A DNA stretch of 64,000 nucleotides, taken from assembly GCA_016702335.1 (NCBI GenBank), contig JADJEF010000018.1, positions 620,001 to 684,000 on the forward strand, written 5' to 3'. This document shows, piece after piece, positions 16,923 through 25,701 of the stretch; within the stretch, counting starts at the first letter, position 1; every line of letters begins with the position of its first letter. The notes below the pieces were generated by a model that saw only the letters and a program-made list of their open reading frames with translations, did no database searches and was not told the origin of the DNA. This DNA is from Rhodocyclaceae bacterium. Its GTDB lineage: Bacteria > Pseudomonadota > Gammaproteobacteria > Burkholderiales > Rhodocyclaceae. A program made the translations under genes and the position numbers.

Positions 16923-17663
16923 ATGACCATTGTGCCTGCGGCCGCGTCACCCGCGTTCAGTCCGCTCTATCGCCAGATCAAAACATTGCTTTTGCAGAGC
17001 CTTGAGACAGGCGAATGGCGTCCTGGTGAGGCTATCCCCAGCGAGGCAGACTTGGCGGTGCGCTTTGGGGTCAGTCAGGGTACGGTTCGCAAGGCGATTG
17101 ACGAGCTGGCTACCGATAATCTCGTGGTCCGTCGTCAGGGTAAGGGTACGTTCGTCGCAACTCACGATGATCCCCGCGCATTTTTTCGTTTTCTTCGGCT
17201 CGTACCCTTGGCCGGCGGGCGGGAGCCTTCAAAAAGTATTCCATTGGAGTGCTGGCGTGCAAAGGCAGGCCCAGAATCAGCCCGCATGCTTGGTCTGTCA
17301 ATCGGGGACGCTATCGTTATACTCCGCCGGCTTTTGCAGTTCTCGGAAAAGCCGGTAGTGGTCGACGAGATATACCTTCCTGGCGAGATATTCGGTGCGT
17401 TAAGCCTTGACATGCTCACGGACTATCAAGGTTCTTTGTACAGCCTTTTTGAGTCTCACTTTGGCGTTCGCATGATCCGCGCGGAAGAAAGAATTCGTGC
17501 TGTGCCGGCCGATCGTACCAGTGCCGAACTGCTGGGTGTGAGCGAGGGTAGCCCGTTGCTTTCAGTGGAACGTCTTAGTTTTAGTTATGGGAATCGATCA
17601 GTGGAGTGGCGGCGTGGTCTTTACTCTACTGCTGAGCATTGCTATCTGAACGAACTCGGGTAA
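16923..17663 (+). CDS. GntR family transcriptional regulator (HutC/UTRA type)
   Basis: A 246-aa regulator. The N-terminal winged helix (~10-75) has SPLYRQIKTLL, GEAIPSEADLAVRFGVSQGT and the recognition-helix and wing pattern VRKAIDELATDNLVVRRQGKGTF. The C-terminal UTRA ligand domain (~95-240) ends with VEWRRGLYSTAEHCYL. Its position between mdh and the sdh operon suggests control of TCA genes in response to a small metabolite. The ligand cannot be read. The start is ATG 16923; an in-frame GTG at 16887 would add 12 residues. The candidate operator upstream suggests autoregulation. Confidence 0.88.
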   Translation: MTIVPAAASPAFSPLYRQIKTLLLQSLETGEWRPGEAIPSEADLAVRFGVSQGTVRKAIDELATDNLVVRRQGKGTFVATHDDPRAFFRFLRLVPLAGGREPSKSIPLECWRAKAGPESARMLGLSIGDAIVILRRLLQFSEKPVVVDEIYLPGEIFGALSLDMLTDYQGSLYSLFESHFGVRMIRAEERIRAVPADRTSAELLGVSEGSPLLSVERLSFSYGNRSVEWRRGLYSTAEHCYLNELG

Positions 17664-17811
17664 GCGTTGAAATGTAGTTTTTACGCAAGAATTGTTTTTG
17701 CGCAAGCTAGGTAGTAAAAGTCATCGCGTTTTTTCTGGGCGCTGATTTATAGTTATCCAAGTTGTTCGTTCACGATAAAAAATATTAGGTTGAAAAGGGA
17801 GATGTTCGTAA

Positions 17812-18207
17812 ATGGCTGAGACTACTAAAACCCGTCCGAAGTTCCTTGACCTTGCGGTGATACGCTTGCCGCTGCCTGGCTTTGTGTCGATCCTGCATCG
17901 TGTCAGTGGTGCCGGACTTTTTTTGATACTCCCATTTTTGCTTTGCCTGCTGCAACTTTCATTGGACTCAAGACCTGAGGCCGGTGCGGCATTCCTTGCC
18001 CTAACCGGTAACGTCTTTGTAAAGTTGCTCCTGTTGGGTCTTTGCTGGGCCTACCTGCACCATTTTTGTGCCGGCATTCGATTTCTGTTGCTTGATGTTC
18101 ATGTCGGAATCGAAATTGACGCTGCCCGGCGCTCGGCAAAGGCAGTGATGGTGGTCAGTTTGTTACTTACCACATTCGTTGCCGCAAAAATTTTTGGAGG
18201 TATCTGA
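17812..18207 (+). CDS. sdhC: succinate dehydrogenase cytochrome b556 subunit
   Basis: A 131-aa membrane anchor of complex II. Three hydrophobic helices are visible (about 30-50, 65-85, 107-128). The signature SILHRVSGAGLF contributes to the quinone site, and LHHFCAGIRFLLLDVHVG holds the heme-ligand His. An AAAAGGGAGA SD precedes the ATG. The 148-bp gap after gntR is AT-rich and should contain the sdh promoter; I could not fix its boxes. First gene of sdhCDAB. Confidence 0.93.
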   Translation: MAETTKTRPKFLDLAVIRLPLPGFVSILHRVSGAGLFLILPFLLCLLQLSLDSRPEAGAAFLALTGNVFVKLLLLGLCWAYLHHFCAGIRFLLLDVHVGIEIDAARRSAKAVMVVSLLLTTFVAAKIFGGI

Positions 18208-18208
18208 C

Positions 18209-18553
18209 ATGAACCGTATTGTTGTAGGAGCCCACTATGGACTGCGCGACTGGCTTGCGCAGCGTGTCACCGCAGTGGTTATGGCGCTTTTTACGGTGAT
18301 CCTGGTTGGTGGCATGATCGGCGGAGCAACGAGTTCACTGGACGCCTGGCGTGGCTTCATTGCGCAGCCGGTCATTCGGTTCTGCGCCTTTCTTTTCATT
18401 CTGAGTCTCTTTTACCACGTCTGGATTGGTATCCGAGACATCTGGATGGATTACATCAAGCCAACTGGCTTGCGCTTGACGCTTCATGTTCTCACCCTGC
18501 TTGCGCTTATCGGCCAGGCGGGTTGGGCTGTGCAAATTCTCTGGAGGTTGTAA
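18209..18553 (+). CDS. sdhD: succinate dehydrogenase membrane anchor subunit
   Basis: A 114-aa second anchor subunit with three helices (about 22-42, 58-78, 92-112). The segment GAHYGLRDWLAQRVTAVVMA and the FYHVWIGIRDIWMDY block with heme/quinone residues are typical of betaproteobacterial SdhD. ATG 18209 starts one base after the sdhC stop and has the SD TTGGAGG inside the sdhC end. Works with SdhC to bind heme b and ubiquinone. Confidence 0.92.
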   Translation: MNRIVVGAHYGLRDWLAQRVTAVVMALFTVILVGGMIGGATSSLDAWRGFIAQPVIRFCAFLFILSLFYHVWIGIRDIWMDYIKPTGLRLTLHVLTLLALIGQAGWAVQILWRL

Positions 18554-18555
18554 AC

Positions 18556-20343
18556 GTGAGCTACACCGTAAGAAAGTTTGACGCAGTAATCGTAGGTGCC
18601 GGCGGTGCTGGTTTGCGTGCTGCCATTCAGCTATCCGAGGCCGGGATGAAAACGGCGGTTCTCACCAAGGTATTTCCGACTCGCTCGCACACCGTGGCTG
18701 CGCAGGGCGGGGTGGCCGCGAGTTTGGGTAACTCGGAAGAGGATCATTGGCACTGGCATATGTACGACACCGTAAAAGGTTCCGACTGGCTAGGTGACCA
18801 AGATGCCATTGAGTTCATGTGCCGCAAGGCCAATGAGTGCGTTATCGAGCTAGAGCACTATGGCATGCCGTTCGATCGGCTCGACAACGGCCGGATTTAT
18901 CAGCGCCCATTCGGCGGTCATATGTCGAATTTTGGTGAAAAGCCGGTTAGACGCTCCTGCGCGGCAGCGGACCGCACCGGTCACGCCATGCTGCACGCAA
19001 TGTATCAGCGTAACGTAAAGGCGAACACACAGTTTTTCGTTGAGTGGATGGCGCTTGACTTGATTCGCGATGCCGAAGGCGATGTGCTTGGCGTTACGGC
19101 TATGGATATGGAAACCGGCGAGATCGTTGTCTTCCATTCGAAGGCAACCATTTTCGCTACAGGCGGTGCGGGACGCATCTATTACTCGTCGACCAATGCG
19201 TTTATCAATACCGGTGATGGTGTTGGTATGGCAGCACGTGCGGGCATCCCCTTGGAAGATATGGAGTTCTGGCAGTTCCACCCGACCGGTGTTGCTGGCG
19301 CAGGTGTGCTCATTACCGAAGGGGTTCGAGGTGAGGGTGGCATCTTGCGCAATTCGCAGGGCGAGCGATTCATGGAGCGCTACGCGCCGAACGCGAAGGA
19401 TCTGGCCTCTCGCGACGTAGTTTCACGCGCCATGGTCACCGAAATCAACGAAGGTCGTGGTTGTGGCCCCAACAAAGATTTCGTTCTGCTTGATATTACT
19501 CACTTGCCGCCTGAGACAATCATGAAGCGGTTACCGGGTATTCACGAAATCGCGGTTCAGTTTGCAGGCGTCGATGCGCTCAAGGAACCGATCCCGGTCG
19601 TGCCGACTTGTCACTATCAAATGGGTGGTATTCCCACCAATTACAGCGGACAAGTCGTGGTGCCCAAGGGCGATAATCATTCAGCACCGGTAGGTGGTTT
19701 CTACGCGGCGGGAGAGTGCGCTTGCGCATCGGTTCATGGAGCCAATCGCCTTGGAACCAACTCACTGCTTGATCTGCTGGTCTTTGGAAAATCAGCTGGC
19801 GAGACGGCTGTCAATGACCTCAAGGGAGGCGCACTGGCGCACAAGCCATTGCCCAACGACGCCATTGATCGCTCGCTGGCGCGTGTTGATCGCCTCAATA
19901 ATCAGAAGAGCGGTAGCAACCCACACGAAACACGGCTCGAAATGCAGCGCACCATGCAGAAGCATGCAGGGGTGTTCCGTTTCAAAGACATGCTGGTCGA
20001 GGGGGTTACCAAGATTCAAAAGGTGGCTGATGATGTCGCTCAACTTGAGATTGGTGATAAGTCCAAGGTGTTCAATACCGCTCGTATTGAGGCGCTGGAG
20101 CTTGAAAATCTGATCGAAGTCGCAAAAGCAACGATGGTGTCGGCGAACGCCCGCACGGAATCACGTGGGGCCCATGTGCGCGATGATGCCTTGGATACCC
20201 CCGAGACGCCGAATGGGCGCGATGACAAGAATTGGCTGAAACATTCCTTGTGGTCGCGCGATGGTAATCAAATGAGCTACAAGCCCGTGCAGATGAAGCC
20301 ACTAACCGTCGATACCATCGAACTTAAGAAGCGCGCCTACTAA
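18556..20343 (+). CDS. sdhA: succinate dehydrogenase flavoprotein subunit
   Basis: A 595-aa catalytic subunit with covalent FAD that oxidises succinate to fumarate. Visible: the FAD motif VIVGAGGAGLRAAIQL, the flavin-linking His in RSHTVAAQGG, the active-site FHPTG and a C-terminal KNWLKHSLW. The start is GTG 18556, with GGAGG in the sdhD end; longer in-frame starts would overlap sdhD. Length is standard. Confidence 0.97.
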   Translation: MSYTVRKFDAVIVGAGGAGLRAAIQLSEAGMKTAVLTKVFPTRSHTVAAQGGVAASLGNSEEDHWHWHMYDTVKGSDWLGDQDAIEFMCRKANECVIELEHYGMPFDRLDNGRIYQRPFGGHMSNFGEKPVRRSCAAADRTGHAMLHAMYQRNVKANTQFFVEWMALDLIRDAEGDVLGVTAMDMETGEIVVFHSKATIFATGGAGRIYYSSTNAFINTGDGVGMAARAGIPLEDMEFWQFHPTGVAGAGVLITEGVRGEGGILRNSQGERFMERYAPNAKDLASRDVVSRAMVTEINEGRGCGPNKDFVLLDITHLPPETIMKRLPGIHEIAVQFAGVDALKEPIPVVPTCHYQMGGIPTNYSGQVVVPKGDNHSAPVGGFYAAGECACASVHGANRLGTNSLLDLLVFGKSAGETAVNDLKGGALAHKPLPNDAIDRSLARVDRLNNQKSGSNPHETRLEMQRTMQKHAGVFRFKDMLVEGVTKIQKVADDVAQLEIGDKSKVFNTARIEALELENLIEVAKATMVSANARTESRGAHVRDDALDTPETPNGRDDKNWLKHSLWSRDGNQMSYKPVQMKPLTVDTIELKKRAY

Positions 20344-20358
20344 GAAGGAATTCGCGAC

Positions 20359-21075
20359 ATGACGACACGTACTCTGAAGTTCAGCATCTACCGCTACGAT
20401 CCGGATAAGGATGCCAAGCCCTACATGCAGGATATTTCGGTCGAAATCGACTCGACAGACCGGAAACTGCTGGATGCGATGACTAAGTTAAAAGCCAAGG
20501 ATGATTCACTCTCCTTCCGTCGCTCCTGCCGAGAAGGCGTCTGCGGGTCGGATGCAATGAATATCAACGGCAAGAATGGTCTGGCTTGCCTGACCGATCT
20601 GAACTCATTCCCCGAGGGCAAACCGATCGTACTCCGACCATTGCCAGGTCTGCCGGTCGTGCGCGACCTGATTGTGGATATGACCCAGTTTTTCAAGCAG
20701 TACCTGTCGATAAAGCCCTATCTGATCAACAACGACCCTCCACCTGAGCGAGAGCGGTTGCAATCGCCTGAAGACAGGGAAGAACTCAACGGGCTCTACG
20801 AATGCATTCTGTGCGCCTGCTGCACCACATCGTGCCCATCGTTCTGGTGGAACCCGGACAAGTTTGTCGGGCCCGCAGGTTTGCTCGCCGCCTATCGGTT
20901 TATTGCCGACACGCGCGATCAGGCGACCAGTGAGCGCTTGGACAACCTTGAAGATCCTTACCGACTTTTCCGTTGCCACAGCATCATGAACTGCGTTGAC
21001 GTATGCCCCAAGGGCCTTAACCCGACGAAGGCGATCGGCAAAATCAAGGACATGATGGTTCGTCGTGCGGTCTGA
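20359..21075 (+). CDS. sdhB: succinate dehydrogenase iron-sulfur subunit
   Basis: A 238-aa electron-transfer subunit. The N-terminal ferredoxin domain binds [2Fe-2S] through CREGVCGSDAMNINGKNGL plus the following Cys. The C-terminal part binds [4Fe-4S] and [3Fe-4S] through CILCACCTTSCPSFWW and CHSIMNCVDVCPKGLNP. It passes electrons from SdhA to the quinone at SdhCD. It overlaps the start of sdhE by 11 bp. Confidence 0.97.
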   Translation: MTTRTLKFSIYRYDPDKDAKPYMQDISVEIDSTDRKLLDAMTKLKAKDDSLSFRRSCREGVCGSDAMNINGKNGLACLTDLNSFPEGKPIVLRPLPGLPVVRDLIVDMTQFFKQYLSIKPYLINNDPPPERERLQSPEDREELNGLYECILCACCTTSCPSFWWNPDKFVGPAGLLAAYRFIADTRDQATSERLDNLEDPYRLFRCHSIMNCVDVCPKGLNPTKAIGKIKDMMVRRAV

Positions 21076-21361
21076 CGCTGATCTGGTGTTGTCTGGCGCG
21101 GAAGAGGTTGTGCTTCCCAAGACTGCTCGACTGAACAAGTTGCGTTGGCATTGCCGGCGCGCCTTGCTTGAGTTGGATCTGGTCTTCAAGCGTTATTGGG
21201 AGCGCGTCGGCGACTCTATTGACGCGGAGGAAGAATCAGCCTTGCGCGCACTGCTGGCCGAGGAGGATCATGATCTGTGGGCTTTAGTCAGTGGCAAGGT
21301 CGCACCTGATGATGTGGACGTTGTCCGTGACAATCTGCTTGCGGAACTTAGGCGCCCCTGA
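21065..21361 (+). CDS. sdhE: FAD assembly factor SdhE
   Basis: A 98-aa SdhE/YgfY/Sdh5-family protein that promotes covalent flavinylation of SdhA. The core is LNKLRWHCRRALLELDLVFKRYW; the usual family RGxxE patch appears as CRRALLELD, with the conserved Gly changed to Ala. The likely start is the GTG at 21065 within the sdhB end, which makes the N-terminus ~18 residues longer than in many homologues; no in-frame ATG exists before the core. Between sdhB and gltA, the usual betaproteobacterial position. Confidence 0.85.
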   Translation: MRSDADLVLSGAEEVVLPKTARLNKLRWHCRRALLELDLVFKRYWERVGDSIDAEEESALRALLAEEDHDLWALVSGKVAPDDVDVVRDNLLAELRRP

Positions 21362-21459
21362 CGCCAGCGTCCAATGTACGTAGAAATGCCTGGAAATTGA
21401 AAGCCGAACGTAATTTTTAGCTGCAAAACTTCGTGGTATTAACCTAAGGGGGAGAAGAA

Positions 21460-22752
21460 ATGAGTTCCAATCGCGTCGCAACAATGTCGGTGGACGGAAA
21501 GAACGTTGAGTTTCCGGTTCTTGTCGGCACACATGGACAGGATGTCATTGACATCCGCACGCTGGGCGGAAAGACCGGTTTATTTACCTATGACTCCGGT
21601 TTTCTCTCAACAGCAAGTTGTCAGTCAAAGATCACGTTTATTGACGGGGATAAAGGCGAACTGCTCTATCGGGGATATCCAATAGAGCAATTGGCCGAGA
21701 ACTGTTCGTTTCTTGAGGTTGCCTACCTTCTTAAAAATGGTGAGTTGCCTGACCTGGGTCAGAAGACAAAGTTTGAAGACACCATCAGGAACCACACGAT
21801 GGTGCACGATCAGATGAATCGATTCTTTACGGGGTTTCGTCGCGATGCGCATCCTATGGCAGTCATGGTCGGAACGGTCGGTGCCTTGGCGGCCTTCTAT
21901 CATGACGCAATGGATTTTGCAGATGTAGAGCATCGAAACATTTCGTTTAATCGCTTGGTGGCCAAACTCCCGACCATAGTGGCCATGGCTTATAAGTACA
22001 ACATTGGCCAGCCGTTCATGTTCCCGCGCAACGATCTGGACTACACCGCAAACTTCATGCACATGATGTTTGGCACGCCGTGTGACAAGTACGAGCCCAA
22101 CCCGGTACTCGTCAGGGCACTGGACGTAATATTCACTCTGCATGCGGATCATGAGCAAAATGCATCCACGTCCACAGTGCGCTTGGCTGGTTCGTCTGGT
22201 GCGAACCCGTTCGCCTGTATTTCTGCTGGCATAGCGTGTTTATGGGGTCCAGCTCACGGTGGCGCAAATGAAGCCTGCCTGCAGATGCTGGAGGAAATCG
22301 GCGATGTGTCACGCGTCGGGGAATACATCAAGCGCGCAAAGGACAAGAGTGATAGCTTCAAGCTGATGGGCTTTGGACACCGGGTTTACAAGAACTTCGA
22401 TCCGCGTGCCAAACTCATGGGCAAGGTGTGTGCCGATGTTCTGGGTGAGCTAGGACTTGAGAACGATCGTCTGTTCAAGCTGGCGAAAGAACTGGAGAAG
22501 ATCGCACTTGAGGACGAGTATTTCGTTTCCAAGAAACTGTACCCGAATGTTGATTTCTATTCTGGCATTGTTCAGAAAGCGCTGGGCATACCTACTTCCA
22601 TGTTCACCTGTATTTTCGCCCTGGCACGTACGGTCGGCTGGATGACGCAGTGGGAGGAGATGATTACCGATCCCGAATACAAGATTGGTCGTCCTCGCCA
22701 GTTGTACACTGGAGCCGCGCGGAGAACCGTTCCCCCAATCGCAACGCGTTGA
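21460..22752 (+). CDS. gltA: citrate synthase (type I)
   Basis: A 430-aa hexameric-type citrate synthase that condenses acetyl-CoA and oxaloacetate. The N-terminal domain has SKITFIDGDKGELLYRGYPI. Catalytic residues lie in LHADHEQNASTSTVR, GPAHGGANEA and FGHRVYKNFDPRA. A strong SD (AAGGGGGAG) precedes the ATG. It is separated from sdhE by about 100 bp and ends in its own terminator, so it can be transcribed apart from sucA. Confidence 0.97.
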   Translation: MSSNRVATMSVDGKNVEFPVLVGTHGQDVIDIRTLGGKTGLFTYDSGFLSTASCQSKITFIDGDKGELLYRGYPIEQLAENCSFLEVAYLLKNGELPDLGQKTKFEDTIRNHTMVHDQMNRFFTGFRRDAHPMAVMVGTVGALAAFYHDAMDFADVEHRNISFNRLVAKLPTIVAMAYKYNIGQPFMFPRNDLDYTANFMHMMFGTPCDKYEPNPVLVRALDVIFTLHADHEQNASTSTVRLAGSSGANPFACISAGIACLWGPAHGGANEACLQMLEEIGDVSRVGEYIKRAKDKSDSFKLMGFGHRVYKNFDPRAKLMGKVCADVLGELGLENDRLFKLAKELEKIALEDEYFVSKKLYPNVDFYSGIVQKALGIPTSMFTCIFALARTVGWMTQWEEMITDPEYKIGRPRQLYTGAARRTVPPIATR

Positions 22753-22760
22753 TTGATTCA

Positions 22761-22793
22761 AAAGAAAGGTGCACCAAAGCACCTTTCTTTTTT
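22761..22793 (+). terminator. intrinsic terminator after gltA
   Basis: An 11-bp stem, AAGAAAGGTGC with GCACCTTTCTT, and a short loop, followed by TTTT. It lies 8 bp after the gltA stop. Confidence 0.9.
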
Positions 22794-22824
22794 AGACATC
22801 GAAAAAGAACAATGATGAGGTGAC

Positions 22825-25677
22825 ATGATGATGAAGCAGATGTTGTCGAACTCCTATCTGTTCGGCACCAACACGCCGTACATTGAAGAGCTGTACGACG
22901 TGTACCTGGAAAACCCCGCTGCAGTTGCCCCCGCCTGGCGCGACTATTTTGACAAATTGGGCACACTTCCAGGCGCCGGAGACTACACCGGACCTGACGT
23001 GTCTCATCATCCTGTCATTGTGTCGTTTGCGCAGCGCGCGAAAGACGGCACGCTGCAGGCCCCCGCGCGCCAGTCTGCATCCGCTGATGGCAAGCAGGTC
23101 AAGGTGTTGCAGCTTATCAACGCCTACCGCTTTCTGGGGAATCGCTGGGCACAGCTTGATCCACTCAAGCGGAGCGAGCGACCGACCATTGCCGAACTCG
23201 AGCCCTCACACTACGGATTTACCGAAGCGGACCTGGGACAGTCGTTCCAGACCGGGTCCTTCGCGGCACTGCCTGAAGTCGCCACCTTGCGCGAGGTTCT
23301 TGAGGCTGTTCGGCAAACGTACTGCGGCACCATCGGTGCCGAGTACATGTACATCTCAGACGTTGCCCAGAAGCGCTGGCTTCAGGCCAATCTGGAAACG
23401 GGCCGCGCGACTCCGGCGTATAAGCCTGAGGAAAAGAAGCGTTTTCTGGAGCGTTTGACTGCCGCTGAAACGCTTGAGCGGTATTTGCACACCAAATATG
23501 TGGGACAGAAGCGCTTCTCACTAGAGGGTGGCGAAGCGACGATCGTATCGCTTGATGAGCTCGTGCGTGTTGCCGGCACACTCGGTGTGGAAGAAATTGT
23601 GGTGGGGATGGCTCACCGCGGCCGTCTCAACGTACTCGTAAACACCCTAGGCAAAGCGCCTGCCATTTTGTTTGATGAATTCGAAGGCAAAAAGGCCTCG
23701 GATCTGGCAGCCGGCGATGTCAAGTACCACATGGGATTTTCATCGGATGTCGCCACTCCAGGTGGACCGGTACACCTGACATTGGCATTCAATCCATCGC
23801 ATCTAGAGATTGTCAATCCTGTGGTCGAAGGGTCGGTGTACGCCCGTCAGCGTCGTCGAGGTAACAAAGATGGCGGTCAGGTTCTGCCGGTAATTATTCA
23901 CGGCGACTCTGCGGTGATCGGACAGGGTGTCAATCAGGAAATGCTGAACTTCTCGCAGACCCGTGGCTACGGTACCGGGGGAACCGTTCACCTTGTGATC
24001 AATAACCAGATCGGGTTTACCACCTCCGATCTGCGTGACTACCGCTCCTCGCTTTACTGTACCGACATCTTCAAGATGATTGAGGCACCGATTTTCCACG
24101 TCAATGGTGACGACCCTGAAGCTGTAGCGTTCGTGACTCGCCTGGCCATGGAGTTCCGTCAGGAGTTCCATCGCGATGTGGTCGTGGATATCGTCTGTTT
24201 CCGCAAGCTTGGTCACAATGAGCAGGACGAGCCGATGGTGACTCAACCGCTAATGTACAAAAAAGTGGCGCAGCATCCCGGCACGCGCAAGCTCTATGCC
24301 GACAAATTGGTCGCACAAAATGTGTGCGCAGTCGGCGAGCCCGAGCAGGTCATCGCCGATTACCGCTCAGCGCTGGATCGTGGCGAGCTTCTTTATAACC
24401 CGGTATTGGGAAACCTGAGCAACAAGCTCATGGCCGACTGGGCTCCGCATATGAATCAGCCTTACACCGACGAGTGCAAGTCGGGTGTTCCGCTGGCAGA
24501 CCTGAAGAAGGTTGCCAAGGCTTTGACCACGATTCCCGAAGGTTTTGTGCTGCATTCACGCGTTCAAAAAATTATTGATGATCGCAAGCAGATGGGCGAA
24601 GGTAAGGTGCCCGTTGACTGGGGCATGGGCGAAAATCTGGCCTATGCCACGCTCGTGATGCAAGGCATCGGTGTCCGCGTCTCTGGTGAGGACTGTGGTC
24701 GCGGAACCTTTTTCCATCGTCATGCGGTATTGCACGACCAGAATCGGGAAAAGTGGGACTCGGGCACCTACCAGCCCCTGCAGCATATTGATCCCAAACA
24801 GGCCCCTTTCATCGTCATCGACTCCGTGCTCTCCGAAGAGGCGGTGATGGCCTTCGAGTATGGTTACTCCGGTGCCATGCCCGATGAGCTCTGCATCTGG
24901 GAAGCACAGTTCGGCGACTTCGCCAACGGAGCACAGGTCGTCATCGATCAGTTCATCAGCTCTGGTGAGGCCAAATGGGGCCGCTTATCCGGACTCACGT
25001 TGATGTTGCCTCATGGCTATGAGGGGCAGGGCCCCGAGCACTCATCGGCACGAATCGAGCGTTTCATGAACATGTCGGCCGAGCAAAATTGGCAGGTATG
25101 TGTTCCGACCAGTGCGGCCCAGATTTTCCACCTACTCCGGCGCCAGATGCTGCGGAAGGTTCGTAAGCCCTTGGTCATTATTACGCCCAAGTCGCTACTG
25201 CGCCACAAGGATGCAACCTCGACGCTCGATGAACTGTCCAAGGGCAGGTTCCAGACAGTGATCGGTGAAACCGACGATCTGGATGCGAAGAAGGTAAACC
25301 GTGTCGTACTTTGCACGGGCAAGATTTACTACGAACTGATGGCGTATCGTCGAGAACAGAAGGTAACCAACACCGTCGTGATCCGAATGGAGCAGTTGTA
25401 TCCGTTCCCAGAGGCAGCCCTTCAAGCCGAACTGGCCAAGTGGCCGAAAGCGAAGGAGGTCGTATGGGTTCAGGAAGAGCCCCGCAACCAGGGTGCTTGG
25501 TACTGGTTGGCGTCGCGGCACCATCTTGTTAGCGCTACAGCGTCGGGGAATCAGGAGCTTTTCCTGGTTAGCCGCCCGGCTTCGGCGTCTCCTGCAGTTG
25601 GCTACTACTCCAAGCACAATTTGCAGCAGAAGGCGGGGATCGAAGGTGCCTTCGCCAAACTCAAAGCTCCCGAATAA
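22825..25677 (+). CDS. sucA: 2-oxoglutarate dehydrogenase E1 component
   Basis: A 950-aa thiamine-diphosphate enzyme that decarboxylates 2-oxoglutarate and transfers the succinyl group to the E2 lipoyl arm. The N-terminus MLSNSYLFGTNTPYIEELYD is the E2/E3 docking type. Visible: GMAHRGRLNVLVN, FNPSHLEIVNPVVEGS, HGDSAVIGQGVNQE and HNEQDEPMVTQPLMY. Three ATG codons lie at 22825, 22828 and 22831. The first suits the SD GATGAGGTGAC only loosely, so the true start may be one of the later two. First gene of sucA-sucB-lpd. Confidence 0.96.
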   Translation: MMMKQMLSNSYLFGTNTPYIEELYDVYLENPAAVAPAWRDYFDKLGTLPGAGDYTGPDVSHHPVIVSFAQRAKDGTLQAPARQSASADGKQVKVLQLINAYRFLGNRWAQLDPLKRSERPTIAELEPSHYGFTEADLGQSFQTGSFAALPEVATLREVLEAVRQTYCGTIGAEYMYISDVAQKRWLQANLETGRATPAYKPEEKKRFLERLTAAETLERYLHTKYVGQKRFSLEGGEATIVSLDELVRVAGTLGVEEIVVGMAHRGRLNVLVNTLGKAPAILFDEFEGKKASDLAAGDVKYHMGFSSDVATPGGPVHLTLAFNPSHLEIVNPVVEGSVYARQRRRGNKDGGQVLPVIIHGDSAVIGQGVNQEMLNFSQTRGYGTGGTVHLVINNQIGFTTSDLRDYRSSLYCTDIFKMIEAPIFHVNGDDPEAVAFVTRLAMEFRQEFHRDVVVDIVCFRKLGHNEQDEPMVTQPLMYKKVAQHPGTRKLYADKLVAQNVCAVGEPEQVIADYRSALDRGELLYNPVLGNLSNKLMADWAPHMNQPYTDECKSGVPLADLKKVAKALTTIPEGFVLHSRVQKIIDDRKQMGEGKVPVDWGMGENLAYATLVMQGIGVRVSGEDCGRGTFFHRHAVLHDQNREKWDSGTYQPLQHIDPKQAPFIVIDSVLSEEAVMAFEYGYSGAMPDELCIWEAQFGDFANGAQVVIDQFISSGEAKWGRLSGLTLMLPHGYEGQGPEHSSARIERFMNMSAEQNWQVCVPTSAAQIFHLLRRQMLRKVRKPLVIITPKSLLRHKDATSTLDELSKGRFQTVIGETDDLDAKKVNRVVLCTGKIYYELMAYRREQKVTNTVVIRMEQLYPFPEAALQAELAKWPKAKEVVWVQEEPRNQGAWYWLASRHHLVSATASGNQELFLVSRPASASPAVGYYSKHNLQQKAGIEGAFAKLKAPE

Positions 25678-25701
25678 TCCATAAGACAGAGAGAGACAGA
25701 T